Made by a program: the position numbers and the translations under genes. 12,505 bases of DNA from Deltaproteobacteria bacterium (GTDB lineage: Bacteria > Desulfobacterota > Dissulfuribacteria > Dissulfuribacterales > QOAL01), in the NCBI GenBank assembly GCA_027068235.1, contig JAMOUE010000112.1, positions 1 through 12,505 of the forward strand, read 5' to 3'. Positions within the stretch are counted from its first letter, which is position 1. The number at the start of each line of letters is the position of its first letter. Shown in pieces: positions 5,628 through 12,505 of the stretch. The notes below the pieces were generated by a model. It made no database searches, was not told the origin of the DNA, and saw only the letters and a list, made by a program, of their open reading frames with translations.

Positions 5628-7191
5628 TTTTGAGCCTTTCATTCAGGTGGTTGTGGTCTTTTCCAAGGTAAAAGTTTAGCCAGGATGACTGGTTGTCAAG
5701 TGCCCAATTACGTGGTGGTTTTATGTCACTATCTTTAAAAAGTATGTCCAAATCCCACGACGCCCTGTGAAATAGGCGGACATAAAGACACCTTTTTTCA
5801 CCAGGCCATACCTCGCACCAGCCTTTGTTGCTGCCACCGCATGGCCCATTTAGGAGTTTCTTTGCACATTGCGATTGGGGACACAAAAACTCCATTTCTC
5901 CAAGATAGCAGTCACCACACCTTTGACACTGATAAATGAGTTCTTTAAAGAAATATTCAAAGGAGCACAACCACGAAGTACATCCCTTTTTATGGCATGC
6001 TTCCACTGCGGCTTTGGCCAACTTGAACAATCCCTTTCCAGGCTCAAAGAACAATGCATGAATAAACTTACCAATAAGATAACCAGGGCTAAATGATGGC
6101 GTCCTGGCTTGTTTTTTGCCTTCAACAAGCCTGGTTGTATTCAGGCCTGTTTTTGCATCCTTTTCAAAAAGAAAGGAGTTCCACTCCTCTGGAAAAAGAA
6201 ATTCTTGGACATAATCTTGCCAGTTGCCTGCATATTCTCGTGCCATTTCCATGACCTGATGAATATGAGAATACTCTAGAGCAGGCCCACTTAGATGAAC
6301 TCCATTGTATCTAAGGCCATAGAGAATAGAGATCAGTTTGGCAGCCATTTCCAGGCGTAGATCAAGGGAACGATTTTTAGGCCAATCTTCCATCTGTCTT
6401 AACAGCCTGCCTGGAATGGTACAGCCTGGGATAACGTTTTTATAGATGATTCTGGCAAGTTTTGTATCAGGAATAAGTACTGTTCCAAGTATTGGGATTG
6501 ACATGCCCATCTTATGCAAAATAAATTTTAATTCCTGATACTTACGAACATCATAGCCCATCTGGGTGATTACAAATTGTGCCCCTGCGCGAATCTTTTT
6601 TCTAAGCTTTAGATACTGTAATATCTGTTCGGGAAAGGTCCTTTTAAAAGGCGATACAACGCATCCAGCATAAAAATCCATTTGAGGAAGCCTAACACCA
6701 CCACCAGGAGCCTTTTTATGTACTACAAGCCCCTGTTTCATCTCCTGAATCATAGATAAAACTAAGACAGAATCCAGATCAAAGACAGGTTTTGCCCTCC
6801 CCATGTATCCATAGCGCGGATTGTCTCCAGTAAGGACAAGGAGTGTATTCAGGCCGGCTCTGTCAAGTTCAAATAATTCCGATTCTATAAGGTTTCTATT
6901 TTTGTCTTTGCAAGAAAAATGGATTACTGGTGCCATCCCAAGAGATTTTATCTCAGCGCCCAATGCCTGAGGGGTCAAGGCAGGGTGTCCACCAGCATTG
7001 TCTGTAATGGACAAGGCGCATATCCGTTTGGCAGCAGCGGCTTCCTGGGCAAACCTAATGATATCGTCGATGGCCTTGCCCTTTGACGCCCGGGCTGGAA
7101 CCAGTTCAAAGGTGAAGACGAACTTATCGAAATTCGCCTTGTCTTCGCTGCTTTCAGCCAAAATGCACTTTCTTAAGGCATCTCTAAGCAT
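5617..7191 (-). CDS. metF: Methylenetetrahydrofolate reductase fused to a MetV-like cysteine-rich C-terminal domain
   Basis: Residues about 20-320 are a MetF TIM barrel that interconverts 5,10-methylene- and 5-methyl-tetrahydrofolate using flavin: FTFELVPAR (27-34) places Glu29 at the catalytic glutamate, LVLTGDNPRYG (118-128) places Asp123 at the conserved flavin/folate aspartate, and FVITQMGYD (206-214) is a folate-site strand. Residues about 395-480 form the MTHFR C-terminal (MetV) domain with eleven cysteines (399, 404, 409, 422, 425, 428, 437, 442, 451, 459, 468), including CQRCGDC and NGPCGGSNKGWCEV, likely a zinc and/or iron-sulfur site. Acetogens such as Moorella carry MetV as a separate partner of MetF; here both are one 524-residue chain. 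The ATG at 7191 follows AAGGAG by five bases, 16 bp after selB. The role may be methionine synthesis or the methyl branch of the Wood-Ljungdahl pathway. Confidence 0.9.
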   Translation of the reverse strand: MLRDALRKCILAESSEDKANFDKFVFTFELVPARASKGKAIDDIIRFAQEAAAAKRICALSITDNAGGHPALTPQALGAEIKSLGMAPVIHFSCKDKNRNLIESELFELDRAGLNTLLVLTGDNPRYGYMGRAKPVFDLDSVLVLSMIQEMKQGLVVHKKAPGGGVRLPQMDFYAGCVVSPFKRTFPEQILQYLKLRKKIRAGAQFVITQMGYDVRKYQELKFILHKMGMSIPILGTVLIPDTKLARIIYKNVIPGCTIPGRLLRQMEDWPKNRSLDLRLEMAAKLISILYGLRYNGVHLSGPALEYSHIHQVMEMAREYAGNWQDYVQEFLFPEEWNSFLFEKDAKTGLNTTRLVEGKKQARTPSFSPGYLIGKFIHALFFEPGKGLFKLAKAAVEACHKKGCTSWLCSFEYFFKELIYQCQRCGDCYLGEMEFLCPQSQCAKKLLNGPCGGSNKGWCEVWPGEKRCLYVRLFHRASWDLDILFKDSDIKPPRNWALDNQSSWLNFYLGKDHNHLNERLKNED

Positions 7192-7207
7192 TTATCTCCT
7201 TTTTTGT

Positions 7208-9178
7208 TTAGGAAGGCTTTTGTCGTAGACGTCTCTTATCCCCGATTCTGATGGTGACCTTTTGAGAGTCGAGATATTCAAGGAGAGGAATCATAAATTT
7301 TCTTGAAAGACCTCCGCAAAGATTTCTGAAGTCAGGGACTGACATCTCCTGGTTCTTTTTTAGGTAATCAACCACCCGCCTTTTTATCTCATCTAAGGTA
7401 TCAGGGTGATAAAATATCCCATCTTTGACCTTTACCAGCTTTCCTTCTCTCACGAGAAGTTGGAAAAACTGTTTTGCCTCTTCATGATCCCTCTGATCAT
7501 CCACTGCCTTTTTTACTGCCTCTTCTATAGAAGGAGGAGTAAAGCCAGCTTTCTTAAAGATGGCTTCAATGTTTGCCTTGATCTTTTCCTCCTCTCCATC
7601 CAGCCTTACCCGGTGAGTCGAAAGTCTTACACTGTCTTTGTCCGTTGTGATGGTCCCTTGTTTGGAGAGGCTGTCGAGAAGTCTGTTGAAAAGTTTTTGA
7701 ACCGGTGCTTTGGTTCCTGATTCGCGGCTTGATAGTGCGTGTGAAGAGGTTGGAAATAACTTTGATTTTAGTTCCTCCTTGGGCATGGCCTCTACAAGTG
7801 GATTGGCCTTATGATATTCCTGCAAAATGGCCACAACCTTGTCCATTAGGTTGTTGAATACATCCATGGAGATGAATCTGTCTTCGGCATCGAATTTGAT
7901 GATCTTTCTTGCACTCAAAAGAGAGTCCATGAGTTTTGTCAGGGTTTTGCCAAAAAATCCTGTACGAATACCAATCTCAGCCTTTGAAAGGCCGCGGTAC
8001 CCAGAGTTTCTTAGATGTATTTCAATTATTTCTTGAGGCTCGGCCTTGGCAAGGAGTTTTAGTTCCTGCCACATCCATTCCTTGTAGCGTTTCCTCTTTC
8101 TTGGAACAGGATTGAGAATTCGTCCACCACCAATGGTCCTTATGGGAGAATAGGATCTGATTACATATCTGTCACCAGGAAGGACTGCAACAGGTTCCTC
8201 AAGCTTGATCTGGCAAAAGGTCTTTGAGCCGGGCTGTATCTCATCTTCATGTAAAAGGATTCTGCCCATTACCTCGGCTGTACCAACGTGAAATCGTACT
8301 GGTGCCCTGTGTTTCAAGGGCTTATGGGCGCTTTTGAGATAGTAAAATTCTATATCTAGTAAGAAGCTTGGTTGCAGGGAAGAGGGTAGGGCAACCACCA
8401 TGCCTCTTTGCACTGTTTCTTTTGATACCCCTTGCAGATTAAGGGCTGTTCTGAGGCCTGGCATTGTCTTGTCGCTTTCCTTGCCGTGGATTTGAATGGT
8501 TCTAATACGGCTTTGGTGTCCTGGTGGATAGATTGTTACCTCATCTCCCACTGAAGCGCTTCCAGAGATGACAGTGCCTGTTACAACGGTTCCAAAGCCT
8601 TTCATTACAAAGCTCCTGTCAACAGGAAGCCTGAAAGGGCCTTTTATTGTCCTGCCAGGAATACTGGCAACCATCTTGTCCAGTTCATTTAGTAATTCAT
8701 CCAGTCCTTGGCCTGTAACTGCAGATACAGGTATTATGGGGCTGGATTCCAGAAAGGTACCTTTAAGGAACTCTTGTACGTCTTCCTTTACAAGTTCGAG
8801 CCACTCTTCATCCACCATGTCTGCCTTGGTAAGCACAACAAGACCATGATTGACTCCAAGAAGTTGACAGATTTCAAGGTGTTCTTTGGTTTGAGGCATA
8901 ACACCTTCATCTGCAGCAATGACTAATGCCACAAGGTCAACTCCTGCAACACCGGCGACCATGTTCTTCACGAATTTTTCATGGCCAGGTACATCAACAA
9001 CCCCCACCGAAATCCCAGATGGAAGTTTGAGTTTTGCAAAGCCAAGTTCAATGGTTATGCCCCTGGCCTTCTCTTCTTTAAGCCTGTCGGTATCTGTGCC
9101 AGTAAGTGCCTTTACAAGGGTTGTCTTACCGTGGTCGATGTGGCCAGCTGTACCTATTATGACAGTCTTGGTATCCAA
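7208..9178 (-). CDS. selB: SelB: selenocysteine-specific translation elongation factor
   Basis: A GTPase that carries Sec-tRNA(Sec) to ribosomes stalled at UGA codons followed by a SECIS hairpin. The G domain has AGHIDHGKTT (11-20), the switch sequence RGITIELGF (39-47) typical of SelB, DVPGHE (62-67) and TKAD (117-120). EF-Tu-like beta-barrel domains follow (about 175-360), and the C-terminal 290 residues are winged-helix repeats ending in FRNLCGGLSRKFMIPLLEYL and GDKRRLR, the mRNA-binding module. Length 656 is normal. The start codon is a TTG (9178-9176): the sequence MDTKTVIIGTAGHIDHGKT fits the family N-terminus, no ATG or GTG lies upstream in a sensible place, and AAGGTGAG at the end of metG serves as ribosome binding site. 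The gap to metG is 2 bp. It implies selenoproteins elsewhere in the genome; selA, selC and selD are not in the window. Confidence 0.97.
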   Translation of the reverse strand: MDTKTVIIGTAGHIDHGKTTLVKALTGTDTDRLKEEKARGITIELGFAKLKLPSGISVGVVDVPGHEKFVKNMVAGVAGVDLVALVIAADEGVMPQTKEHLEICQLLGVNHGLVVLTKADMVDEEWLELVKEDVQEFLKGTFLESSPIIPVSAVTGQGLDELLNELDKMVASIPGRTIKGPFRLPVDRSFVMKGFGTVVTGTVISGSASVGDEVTIYPPGHQSRIRTIQIHGKESDKTMPGLRTALNLQGVSKETVQRGMVVALPSSLQPSFLLDIEFYYLKSAHKPLKHRAPVRFHVGTAEVMGRILLHEDEIQPGSKTFCQIKLEEPVAVLPGDRYVIRSYSPIRTIGGGRILNPVPRKRKRYKEWMWQELKLLAKAEPQEIIEIHLRNSGYRGLSKAEIGIRTGFFGKTLTKLMDSLLSARKIIKFDAEDRFISMDVFNNLMDKVVAILQEYHKANPLVEAMPKEELKSKLFPTSSHALSSRESGTKAPVQKLFNRLLDSLSKQGTITTDKDSVRLSTHRVRLDGEEEKIKANIEAIFKKAGFTPPSIEEAVKKAVDDQRDHEEAKQFFQLLVREGKLVKVKDGIFYHPDTLDEIKRRVVDYLKKNQEMSVPDFRNLCGGLSRKFMIPLLEYLDSQKVTIRIGDKRRLRQKPS

Positions 9179-9180
9179 TT

Positions 9181-11121
9181 TTAGCTCACCTTGGCCCCAG
9201 GTTCTGTGTCTGATGAGACCTCTAAGAGGTGTAAACCTGATTCATCCTTGGCAACAAGGAGCATTCCTTGTGAGGTCACACCCCGAAGTTTTACCGGTTT
9301 AAGGTTTGCAACGATTACAACCTTTTTCCCAACAAGGAGATCAGGAGAGAAATGCTCTGCAATGCCTGCAACTATTGTCCTTTCCTCAGGGGCCTTAACG
9401 GTGAGTTTTAATAGACGGTCTGCATTAGGGTGTTTTTCTGCCTTAACAATTTCGGCTACCCTGAGGTGAACTTTTTGAAAATCGTCAATGGTAATGAATT
9501 CGTCTTTTGAACCTTCTTTTTCAGCCATATCCTTTACCTTGTCTTTTTTGCTCTTTTTCTGCGCCTTTTGTGCATCCTTGGCATCCTTTTTAGATGGACC
9601 TATCCTTGGGAAAAGAGGTGGAAGTTTTTCCACCTTGGTTCCATTTCCAAGTCTACCCCATTTGAGTCCCTGGGGGCTAAACTCTGTTTCAGGTTCAAAT
9701 CCCATGCTTCTAATAATCTTTTCAGCCGCATCTGGCAGTACAGGACTTATCAGAACAGCGCTAAGCCTGAGACTCTCCATAAGGCAGTACATTACATCGT
9801 CCAACAGATCAGATTGTGACTCATCCTTGGCAAGTTGCCATGGTGCAGTTGTGTCTATAACCTTGTTGGCCATATTCAAGGCCTTCCATACTTCCTGAAG
9901 GGCGTTGTGCATCTGGAAATCTGTCATTAGTTCCTGCCACTTGGGAATCAAGTTGGCAAAATAGTTTCTAAGATCGTCCTGCGGGCCTTTTATGCCCTTT
10001 TCATCAGGAACTAATCCCTGCCTGAATTTATGAAGCATGGTGGTAGATCTGCTCAATAGATTTCCAAGATCATTGGCAAGGTCTGCATTTATCCTAGTGA
10101 CAAAGGACTGATGGCTAAAACTTGCATCAAGTCCAAAGCTCATCTCTCTCATCAGGCAGTAACGGGTTGCATCTGCCCCAAAGTTTTCAACAAGCCACTG
10201 GGGCCTTATTATGTTGCCAAGGCTCTTGGACATCTTCTCTTCTTTTATCTTCCAATAGCCATGAACATGTAAGGCCTTGTAAGGTTCAATGCCTATGGCA
10301 CGAAGCATAGTAGGCCAGTAAATACCGTGAGGCTTAAGGATATCTTTGGCAATTACATGGTTTGCTGCTGGCCAAAACTTTGAAAAGTTCTCTCCATCTG
10401 GATAGTCCAGCCCTGTTAGATAGTTTATGAGCGCATCAAACCAGACGTAGGTAACAAAGTTTTCATCAAAAGGAAGGGGTACTCCCCAAGTAAGCCTTGT
10501 GACAGGCCTAGAGATGCAAAGGTCATCCAAAGGTTCTTTCAAAAAGGACAGCACCTCGTTTTTATACCTTTCAGGCGTTATAAAGTCAGGATTTGCCTTG
10601 ATGTGATCAATGAGCCATTGTTGATACTTGCTCATTAAAAAGAAGTAATTTTTCTCTTTTAATTTGGTGGGTTCCACCTTATGGTCAGGGCACTTGCCAT
10701 CAACAAGTTCCCTTTCAATGAGGAACCTTTCGCATCCAAAACAATAAAGACCTTCATATTCCCTAAATTCGATGTCTCCTTGGTCATAGACCTTCTGCAA
10801 GACCATCTGAACGGTTTTTATGTGCTGAGGATCTGTTGTGCGGATAAATCTGTCTGGATGAATGTTCAACAGCGGCCAAGTCTCTGCAAACTTTTGGCTG
10901 ATTTTATCTGTATATTCCTTGGGAGAAAGCCCCTGCTTATGAGCAGCCTGGACAATCTTGTCTCCGTGCTCATCGGTTCCTGTGAGAAAAAAGGTTTCAT
11001 CGCCAATTAGCCTATGAAATCGGTTTTGAACATCTGCAACCACAGTTGAATATGCATGGCCTAGATGAGGCTCTGCATTGACATAATATATTGGAGTAGT
11101 GACATAGAATCGGCTATTCAT
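9181..11121 (-). CDS. metG: Methionyl-tRNA synthetase with C-terminal tRNA-binding domain
   Basis: A class I synthetase that charges tRNA(Met) with methionine using ATP. Numbered from ATG 11121 (646 residues): HLGH (19-22) is the HIGH motif, KMSKS (296-300) the second catalytic signature, and Cys127, Cys130, Cys144 and His147 (CFGC and CPDH) form one zinc knuckle. The alpha-helical anticodon-binding domain spans about 340-500. A lysine/alanine-rich linker (508-541) joins it to a Trbp111/EMAPII-like tRNA-binding OB domain (545-646, with HPNADRLLKL and SQGMLL). I choose ATG 11121 because AAGGG lies about eight bases upstream and MNSRFYVTTPIYYVN is a standard N-terminus. It overlaps the ricT stop by 8 bp. 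The longer ATG at 11163 would add 14 basic residues and a 50-bp overlap. Confidence 0.96.
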   Translation of the reverse strand: MNSRFYVTTPIYYVNAEPHLGHAYSTVVADVQNRFHRLIGDETFFLTGTDEHGDKIVQAAHKQGLSPKEYTDKISQKFAETWPLLNIHPDRFIRTTDPQHIKTVQMVLQKVYDQGDIEFREYEGLYCFGCERFLIERELVDGKCPDHKVEPTKLKEKNYFFLMSKYQQWLIDHIKANPDFITPERYKNEVLSFLKEPLDDLCISRPVTRLTWGVPLPFDENFVTYVWFDALINYLTGLDYPDGENFSKFWPAANHVIAKDILKPHGIYWPTMLRAIGIEPYKALHVHGYWKIKEEKMSKSLGNIIRPQWLVENFGADATRYCLMREMSFGLDASFSHQSFVTRINADLANDLGNLLSRSTTMLHKFRQGLVPDEKGIKGPQDDLRNYFANLIPKWQELMTDFQMHNALQEVWKALNMANKVIDTTAPWQLAKDESQSDLLDDVMYCLMESLRLSAVLISPVLPDAAEKIIRSMGFEPETEFSPQGLKWGRLGNGTKVEKLPPLFPRIGPSKKDAKDAQKAQKKSKKDKVKDMAEKEGSKDEFITIDDFQKVHLRVAEIVKAEKHPNADRLLKLTVKAPEERTIVAGIAEHFSPDLLVGKKVVIVANLKPVKLRGVTSQGMLLVAKDESGLHLLEVSSDTEPGAKVS

Positions 11122-12274
11122 CTGATTGGCCCTTGCCTTTCTTATGAGAGTTTTTAGAGCCATGTCTATTTTTGTTGGCCCTCTTCTTTTTGTTTCTTTT
11201 CTTGGCTGATTTTGTCTGTTTCTGTCTTTGCTTTTTTACCTGTTTCTTTTGACCCTGGCGTTTTTGCCTCTGATTCTTTTTGGCATTTCGCTGTTTGTCC
11301 TTGGCCTTATTGTTTTCTTCATTTTCCAGTGGCTCATCCACATCATCAGAGTCGGAAGGAGGGCCATAGTTTTCGATCTCTTGTGTTTCTTTGCCCTTTT
11401 TACCTTCCAGTTCGTCCAAGGTATACTCGATAATCGTACCATCTGGCATGGCAACTGTAACTGCCTGCTTAAATATGTTCTGACGAATGACCTTCCCCTG
11501 GCCAGTTGGAGTTTGACACGCCTTGCCAAGTGTTGGCAGGTTTTGTGCCATCTCTTTATAGGTTTGATATTCATAGGTGAGGCAACATAACAGCCTGCCG
11601 CAAAGTCCAGAGATCTTACTGGGATTAAGTGGCAGGTTTTGTGCCTTTGCCATCTTTATGGATATAGAGTCAAACGTGTTAAGAAAACTTGCACAACAAA
11701 GCTCTCTACCACAGCAACCCATGCCGCCCACAAGCTTGGCTTCGTGCCTGATACCAATCTGCCTCATCTCAACCCGCATACGAAGGTCTTTAACCAAGGC
11801 CTTGACCAATTCCCTAAAATCGACCCTGCCGTCTGCAGAGTAGTAAAAGATTATCTTGCTACGATCAAAGAAGCTCTCAACCCTAATAAGCTTCATCTGA
11901 AGTCCAAGACGGTCGATGTGCCCCTGGCATATAGACCAGGCCTCCCTCTCAAACTCTATATTTTTGTAGTAGTCTTCTATCTCGCTGGTAGTTGCAAGCC
12001 GCTCAACTTTTGGAGGCAAACACCTTTCAGGCAGATCTACCTTTATGGGCTTTGAAATTATCTGCCCAACCTCTTTGCCATTTGGGGTTGGCACTACAAC
12101 CCATTCCCCTTCTTTAAGGACGAGTTCTCCTGCCTGGAATGTCATGGCAGTGGTGTCAGGCCTTATCCTAACCCTGCAAAGGACGCAACTGACCACATTG
12201 TCGTCGGTCTTGCCCTTGTCTTCCTCATCTATTGTCACAAGGGTTGCTCCTTCTGTCCCTTTTTTCTCCATCAT
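11114..12274 (-). CDS. ricT: PSP1/RicT-family regulatory protein with long lysine-rich tail
   Basis: A PSP1-domain protein (RicT, formerly YaaT in Bacillus). In Bacillus RicT works with RicA and RicF in an iron-sulfur complex that promotes RNase Y-dependent RNA processing and phosphorelay events; the role in other phyla is less clear. The domain covers about residues 28-285, with VVVPTPNGKEVGQI (59-72) and the two conserved cysteine blocks GCCGRELCC (186-194) and GLCGRLLCC (223-231). After an acidic stretch (about 300-322) the last 60 residues are almost wholly Lys, Arg, Gln and Asn, and are probably disordered and nucleic-acid binding. ATG 12274 has AAGG about five bases upstream and lies 9 bp after holB; a second ATG follows directly at 12271. 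The holB-ricT neighbourhood is conserved in many bacteria and supports the call. Confidence 0.92.
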   Translation of the reverse strand: MMEKKGTEGATLVTIDEEDKGKTDDNVVSCVLCRVRIRPDTTAMTFQAGELVLKEGEWVVVPTPNGKEVGQIISKPIKVDLPERCLPPKVERLATTSEIEDYYKNIEFEREAWSICQGHIDRLGLQMKLIRVESFFDRSKIIFYYSADGRVDFRELVKALVKDLRMRVEMRQIGIRHEAKLVGGMGCCGRELCCASFLNTFDSISIKMAKAQNLPLNPSKISGLCGRLLCCLTYEYQTYKEMAQNLPTLGKACQTPTGQGKVIRQNIFKQAVTVAMPDGTIIEYTLDELEGKKGKETQEIENYGPPSDSDDVDEPLENEENNKAKDKQRNAKKNQRQKRQGQKKQVKKQRQKQTKSAKKRNKKKRANKNRHGSKNSHKKGKGQSDE

Positions 12275-12283
12275 TTTGCCTTG

Positions 12284-12505
12284 TTAATTTCCCTGCGCCC
12301 GATTCTGAATTTTGAGCCAAAATATCAAAAGCATCTCCATTATCATTTCTGGCTTTACGTTTCTCTCTAACATGGTTCGTGCAATACGAAGCTTCTGTTC
12401 ATAGGCAATCAAGGTATCATAATTAACACTTTGAGCCAACCGGCCGAGGAGGTGAGTTATGTCTCTGTTTATAAGGTTGTCAAAAATGGCATGATTTCTA
12501 GAATC
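12284..12505 (-). CDS. holB: DNA polymerase III delta' subunit, C-terminal end (5' part outside window)
   Basis: This open frame was too short for an ORF list but runs without a stop from the right edge to TAA at 12286-12284, giving 73 residues. It includes the stretches FDNLINRDITHLLGRLA, YEQKLRIARTMLERNVKPE and MIMEMLLIFWLKIQNRAQGN. The helical character and the ending (a basic helix, an asparagine-containing turn, then a hydrophobic helix) resemble the C-terminal collar domain of HolB, the clamp-loader subunit. Sequence evidence alone is modest; the main support is position directly before ricT, 9 bp away, as in the common tmk-holB-ricT order. It could be another small helical protein if the upstream part disagreed. 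Confidence 0.7.
   Translation of the reverse strand, partial: DSRNHAIFDNLINRDITHLLGRLAQSVNYDTLIAYEQKLRIARTMLERNVKPEMIMEMLLIFWLKIQNRAQGN

Noticed and set aside
4854..5642. HisF or another barrel enzyme instead of HisA
   Set aside because: The KVKQIVGST, LDLSCRKKDG and GSALDIFGG blocks match eukaryote-type HisA specifically.
5617..7191. In-frame UGA (selenocysteine) codon in metF-metV
   Set aside because: The frame is open from ATG to TAG with Cys codons at all cysteine-cluster positions.
8919..9302. Open frame of 127 codons antisense to selB and metG
   Set aside because: It is rich in Ser, Thr and Pro, as expected for the antisense of these codons, and both genes beneath it are certain.
10448..10466. 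Another copy of TTTCATCAA inside metG
   Set aside because: It is a single arm without its partner, inside conserved coding sequence, and is expected by chance.
11228..11590. Hydrophobic open frame of 120 codons opposite ricT that looks like a membrane protein
   Set aside because: The Leu/Phe richness is simply the antisense of the Lys-rich RicT tail, and it has no independent support.
1..12505. CRISPR array, tRNA, rRNA, IS element or phage signature
   Set aside because: No regularly spaced repeats, no terminal inverted repeats with transposase, and no non-coding gap able to hold a tRNA other than 1327-1446, where none folds convincingly by eye.

Overview
The window looks like chromosomal DNA of an anaerobic, mid-GC, Gram-negative bacterium, most likely a Thermodesulfobacteriota (Desulfobacterota) member. 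This is an inference from gene content: a sigma-54 activator, a NikKMLQO-type nickel ECF transporter, SelB, a methylenetetrahydrofolate reductase fused to a MetV-like C-terminal domain, and the holB-ricT-metG order. No 16S or other phylogenetic marker gene of that kind is present. Coding density is high; the only non-coding stretch above 50 bp is at 1327-1446, and no RNA gene, IS element or CRISPR array is visible.

Plus strand, 1-4879. The 3' end of an NtrC-type sigma-54 activator (2-469) overlaps a family-2 glycosyltransferase (466-1326) by the four bases GTGA. After a 120-bp regulatory gap comes a four-gene nickel (less likely cobalt) uptake operon: periplasmic DUF4198/NikK protein (1447-2217), a NikM-NikL fusion (2220-3452), the NikQ/EcfT transmembrane protein (3462-4226) and the NikO ATPase (4202-4879). 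A good sigma-70 promoter (TTGACT-N17-TATCAT) drives it. A perfect 9-bp inverted repeat runs from just after the -10 box to the first base of the nikK start codon, with the ribosome binding site between its arms, and looks like an operator.

Minus strand, 12505-4854. A tightly packed unidirectional run reads right to left: holB 3' end (DNA polymerase III delta'), ricT (PSP1 protein), metG, selB (TTG start, 2 bp after metG), a metF-metV fusion, and a hisA-like gene of the eukaryotic (HIS6/HISN3) sequence type. Neighbours overlap or lie 2-16 bp apart, so one transcript entering from outside the window is likely. Its last gene converges on nikO with a 26-bp 3' overlap.

Taken together, the genes suggest a cell that invests in nickel enzymes (hydrogenase, CO dehydrogenase or similar), selenoproteins (SelB) and folate-bound C1 metabolism (MetF-MetV), which fits H2/formate/CO2 metabolism. 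None of those enzymes is encoded here, so this remains inference. No wholly new system stands out. The points most worth checking are the eukaryote-type HisA, the NikM-NikL fusion with an internal signal-peptidase-like site, and the inverted repeat over the nik promoter and start.
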